From NCBI GenBank assembly GCA_963573385.1, contig CAUYLG010044331.1, positions 1-64,000 on the forward strand: 64,000 nt of DNA. Reading direction: 5' to 3'. This stretch comes from Cacajao melanocephalus. Lineage: Eukaryota; Chordata; Mammalia; Primates; Pitheciidae. Positions 61,601 to 64,000 of this stretch are shown piece by piece. The stretch's first letter is position 1; the number at the start of each line of letters is the position of its first letter. A program made the translations under genes and the position numbers. A model generated the notes under the pieces. The model made no database searches and was not told where the DNA came from. It saw only the letters and a list, made by a program, of their open reading frames with translations.

Positions 61601-63110
61601 TACAGTGGATGAATTGGCTCCTGCTACTCCCGTTTCGGAGAATATGAAGAATTTTATACTGTGCTAAGATAAATGTGCTTTGTGCAAATAATTTTCCTAA
61701 ATAAAAAATTCTGAATATGACTCTATCTTCTGAATCCACTACTGCCAATATTTTAATCTATGGTCTTTCTGAAAGAGTGATGAAATAATTCTCCACACCT
61801 TCAAATTCAGAAACTGGTTCACCATTTAGATCGGTTTTTATCCAAGACCATGAGAGAGTGGGTTTCCCTATAAAAATAAAATGGTCAGATATTTGCTTTG
61901 AGGATTGTTATCTCAAACTTTAAGAATACTAGGATAAAGTATCAAAATAATTCGTCTATTAATACACAAAAATTTTAGGTGATGTTACTTCTGAATTATA
62001 TAGATTGATTTTTAAAATATGATTTGCAAATAGTATTACTGCAGTCTTTGACACGAGAAACTCATTGCCTTTGGTAAGTTCTTAGCAAGCACTGTATCTG
62101 GTAGCTTTGGGTTATTTTTTCTCCCCCCTAAATAAAATTTTGATCACTTTTAAGAGTCTCTGGATTTGCTTTTTTATGTTATAGTAATTCTTTATGAATA
62201 GGTAGAAAGCGTAAGTAATGGATTCCTTTTCCAAAAGGAAAAGCCATCCTCATCAGCTGGATAATTTGGTTAATATTTCTATCCGGAGAAGGTATTGGGG
62301 TCTTATTGGGTTAACATAGTTTATCAATGCATTGACTTCGACATCAAGTCTCCCTAACCCAATACACATGGTCTATTTTGTAAAGTTTCTGGGTCTGAAA
62401 ACATAAAAGTATTCAACAGTTTAGGACCAAAAAAAAAAAAATCAGTCTTTGTGTAGATTTCTGATTATTTCCTGTGTGTTGGTCTTATCTCAGAATCTAT
62501 AATCTGTGGCCTTTGAAGGTGAAGGATTCAATCTCATTGTTCTGACTCTAACTTCATGGCATCTAGCACAAGTCAACAGATACTCGATGACTGACAGAAA
62601 CAACAGTAAAGCGTGTGAATTTAGACAATTTTGAAAGAGTATGTACAATAATACCTGCATTCATGCTATGCTTTCTACTTTCTAAGGCCGTTTTGCTTAC
62701 ATGAGCTCATTGGATGTGAACAATTGAGTGGGGGATGGGGAAGGGATTTCATTGGAGGGAGAGAAGAGCCAACATTCTGATGCTCACTGAGAACTGATGA
62801 GTCCTTATAAGAGCAAATCATCAAGGTATTTGCGTATCTTTCACTGCTCCTGATTGGATTCCCCAATCAAGTAAGAGGAAATTCCTGGAGAAGGAACATC
62901 TCAGATTACTGGCTTGCAATGGATGCTTCATCCAATGCTGAAATACTTTGCAGGCTGAATAAAGGTTCTTCAGCTCCCCTTAAGTTACAGAGACAGGGGA
63001 AACTTGGGGTTACAGAACCTTCCCCCTATCCTCCCAAAACACCCCTTGGTGCAAAGAAAGACAAAAAGTTTAAAAGACAGGATAATAGGTTAGGCCTGGA
63101 CATTTAGTCA
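55621..63110. other. 7.5 kb almost free of transposons between two CpG islands
   Basis: I recognise no Alu, L1, LTR or DNA transposon. There is a C+T tract at about 57,496-57,540, a (GA)n-like tract at 60,762-60,787 and an (AT)n-rich patch at 59,620-59,680. Moderate CpG remains at 57,040-57,480 (e.g. 'aaccacgtgtgcggttc' with an E-box CACGTG). No coding exon is recognised; the 141-codon (56,915-57,340, minus) and 110-codon (57,408-57,740, plus) frames overlap on opposite strands around low-complexity DNA. Confidence 0.5.
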
Positions 63111-63134
63111 AGGCTCCCCTGCCGGACATTTACC

Positions 63135-63205
63135 GTTCTTGGCCTCAGTTCTGCTATCTATAAGAAGTTAGAATACATACCTTTAAGATCACTTCTAAAG
63201 TTATT
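63135..63205 (-). mobile_element. MIR SINE fragment
   Basis: The plus strand has 'cttggcctcagttctgcta' and 'aagatcacttctaaagtta', the reverse of MIR end wording. Short and diverged. Confidence 0.55.
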
Positions 63206-63329
63206 TTAATCCCAGATGTTTTCATCAGTTTCAGGCTGACCGAATATTCCTTTACATCCAACCTACTGCCCCTGGCCCCAAATCACCAAATCACTCCACC
63301 CATCCTCCCTTCAGGACCTCTCCAGGCAC

Positions 63330-64000
63330 ACCTAACTCCCTCGCGGTGACAGAGCTAACCCACCACCCCCTCCTTCTGTTTCTGAGGCCTCTCCTGTAGA
63401 AAACGCTGCAGGGGCCAGGCGTCCCAGACACCCCGGGGGGCAGTGGGCAGCAGGCCCAGGCTCCTGCTGCAGAGCGGAGGGGCGTCGGACCCAGGAAAGG
63501 GCCTGGGGGGTACGGGGGAGGTCTAGGGGTGTCGGGAAGAGGGCTTCCCTCTCCAGCGCCAGCCCTGGTGTCGCTGTGCATTCGGAGCCGCGGGAAGGGC
63601 GCCCCTCGACAGGAGGCACAGGCGCATTTAGAAAGGAAAGAAAGAAAAAGCCATCGCTGGCTCGAATTTCTGGAAGCCCGAGCCAGGTTTTTTACCCTAA
63701 ACACCGAGGCGGAACCCCTCTTAGCGCTGCCCCGGCCTCTCGGTTACCCATTTTCGGTTTGCTTTTGGAAGAACCGGTTCCTCAGCCCCGCGTCGCCGCA
63801 GTAGTGACACGAGTAAGTGCAGCCGCGCTGCCCGGGGGCCCCCGGGGTCCCCCGAGCCCCGCGCCCGCTTCCCTTCCCACCGTGGCCAGCGGCCGCCGCG
63901 CTCCCGCCCCGCCCCACCAGATTCGGCCTCCAGTTGGGTTGCGGTGACTAGGAGACTTTGTTGTGAAACTAAATCTGACCCTGGGCTCCCAGGAGGCGGC
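63330..64000. promoter_or_regulatory. Second CpG island, cut by the window end
   Basis: CpG becomes dense again from about 63,330 and is still dense at base 64,000. A NotI-type GCGGCCGC lies at 63,889-63,896 and tandem GC boxes (cccgccccgccccacc) at about 63,903-63,918. No coding exon was recognised. A splice-donor-like gtaagt at 63,813-63,818 is noted but not enough for an exon call. The promoter and gene probably continue to the right. Confidence 0.8.

Noticed and set aside
63813..63818. Splice donor gtaagt in the second CpG island
   Set aside because: A six-base match alone is expected often by chance; no upstream open exon or start site could be tied to it.

Overview
The window is nuclear DNA of a higher primate, most probably human. 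Several Alu SINEs (J, S and Sc/Y-like) sit among older L1, L2, CR1/L3, MIR, MaLR, ERV1 and hAT remnants, a mix found only in primate genomes. No protein-coding gene could be supported. All open frames are short; the longest (247 codons, minus strand, 54,792-55,535) lies in a CpG island and looks like the chance reading frame of GC-rich DNA.

Layout. From 1 to about 12 kb the sequence is AT-rich, with an L1 3' tail, an Alu, an L2 split by an L1, an old L1M split by a MaLR solo LTR (6.52-6.89 kb), and an ERV1-type solo LTR with a perfect 4-bp duplication (10.3-10.7 kb). From about 12 to 31 kb lie unique DNA and old repeats: three long L2 copies all on the plus strand, MIRs, two further MaLR-type LTRs, a hAT MITE and a CR1/L3 fragment. 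From 31.5 to 42 kb is LINE territory: a minus-strand L1 holding two Alus, a roughly 5.4-kb plus-strand L1M with decayed ORF1 and ORF2, another MaLR LTR at its end, an L2 RT-region fragment and a piece of minus-strand L1 5' end. A 1.1-kb segment flanked by 60-bp direct repeats follows at 42.3-43.5 kb, then two Alus and a (CA)19 microsatellite.

From about 47.6 kb to the end (16 kb) I see no Alu and no L1, only short MIR or older fragments. This repeat-poor part holds one CpG island at about 53.2-55.6 kb and the start of a second at about 63.3 kb that runs off the window. Such repeat depletion with paired islands is typical of the 5' side of developmental regulator genes. I could not identify the locus or fix the direction of transcription.

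I found no convincing new system. The best leads are the repeat-poor paired-island domain, two candidate conserved non-coding elements (about 11.8-12.2 and 51.7-52.1 kb), the 60-bp direct-repeat pair, and a set of insertions dated against each other by nesting and target-site duplications.
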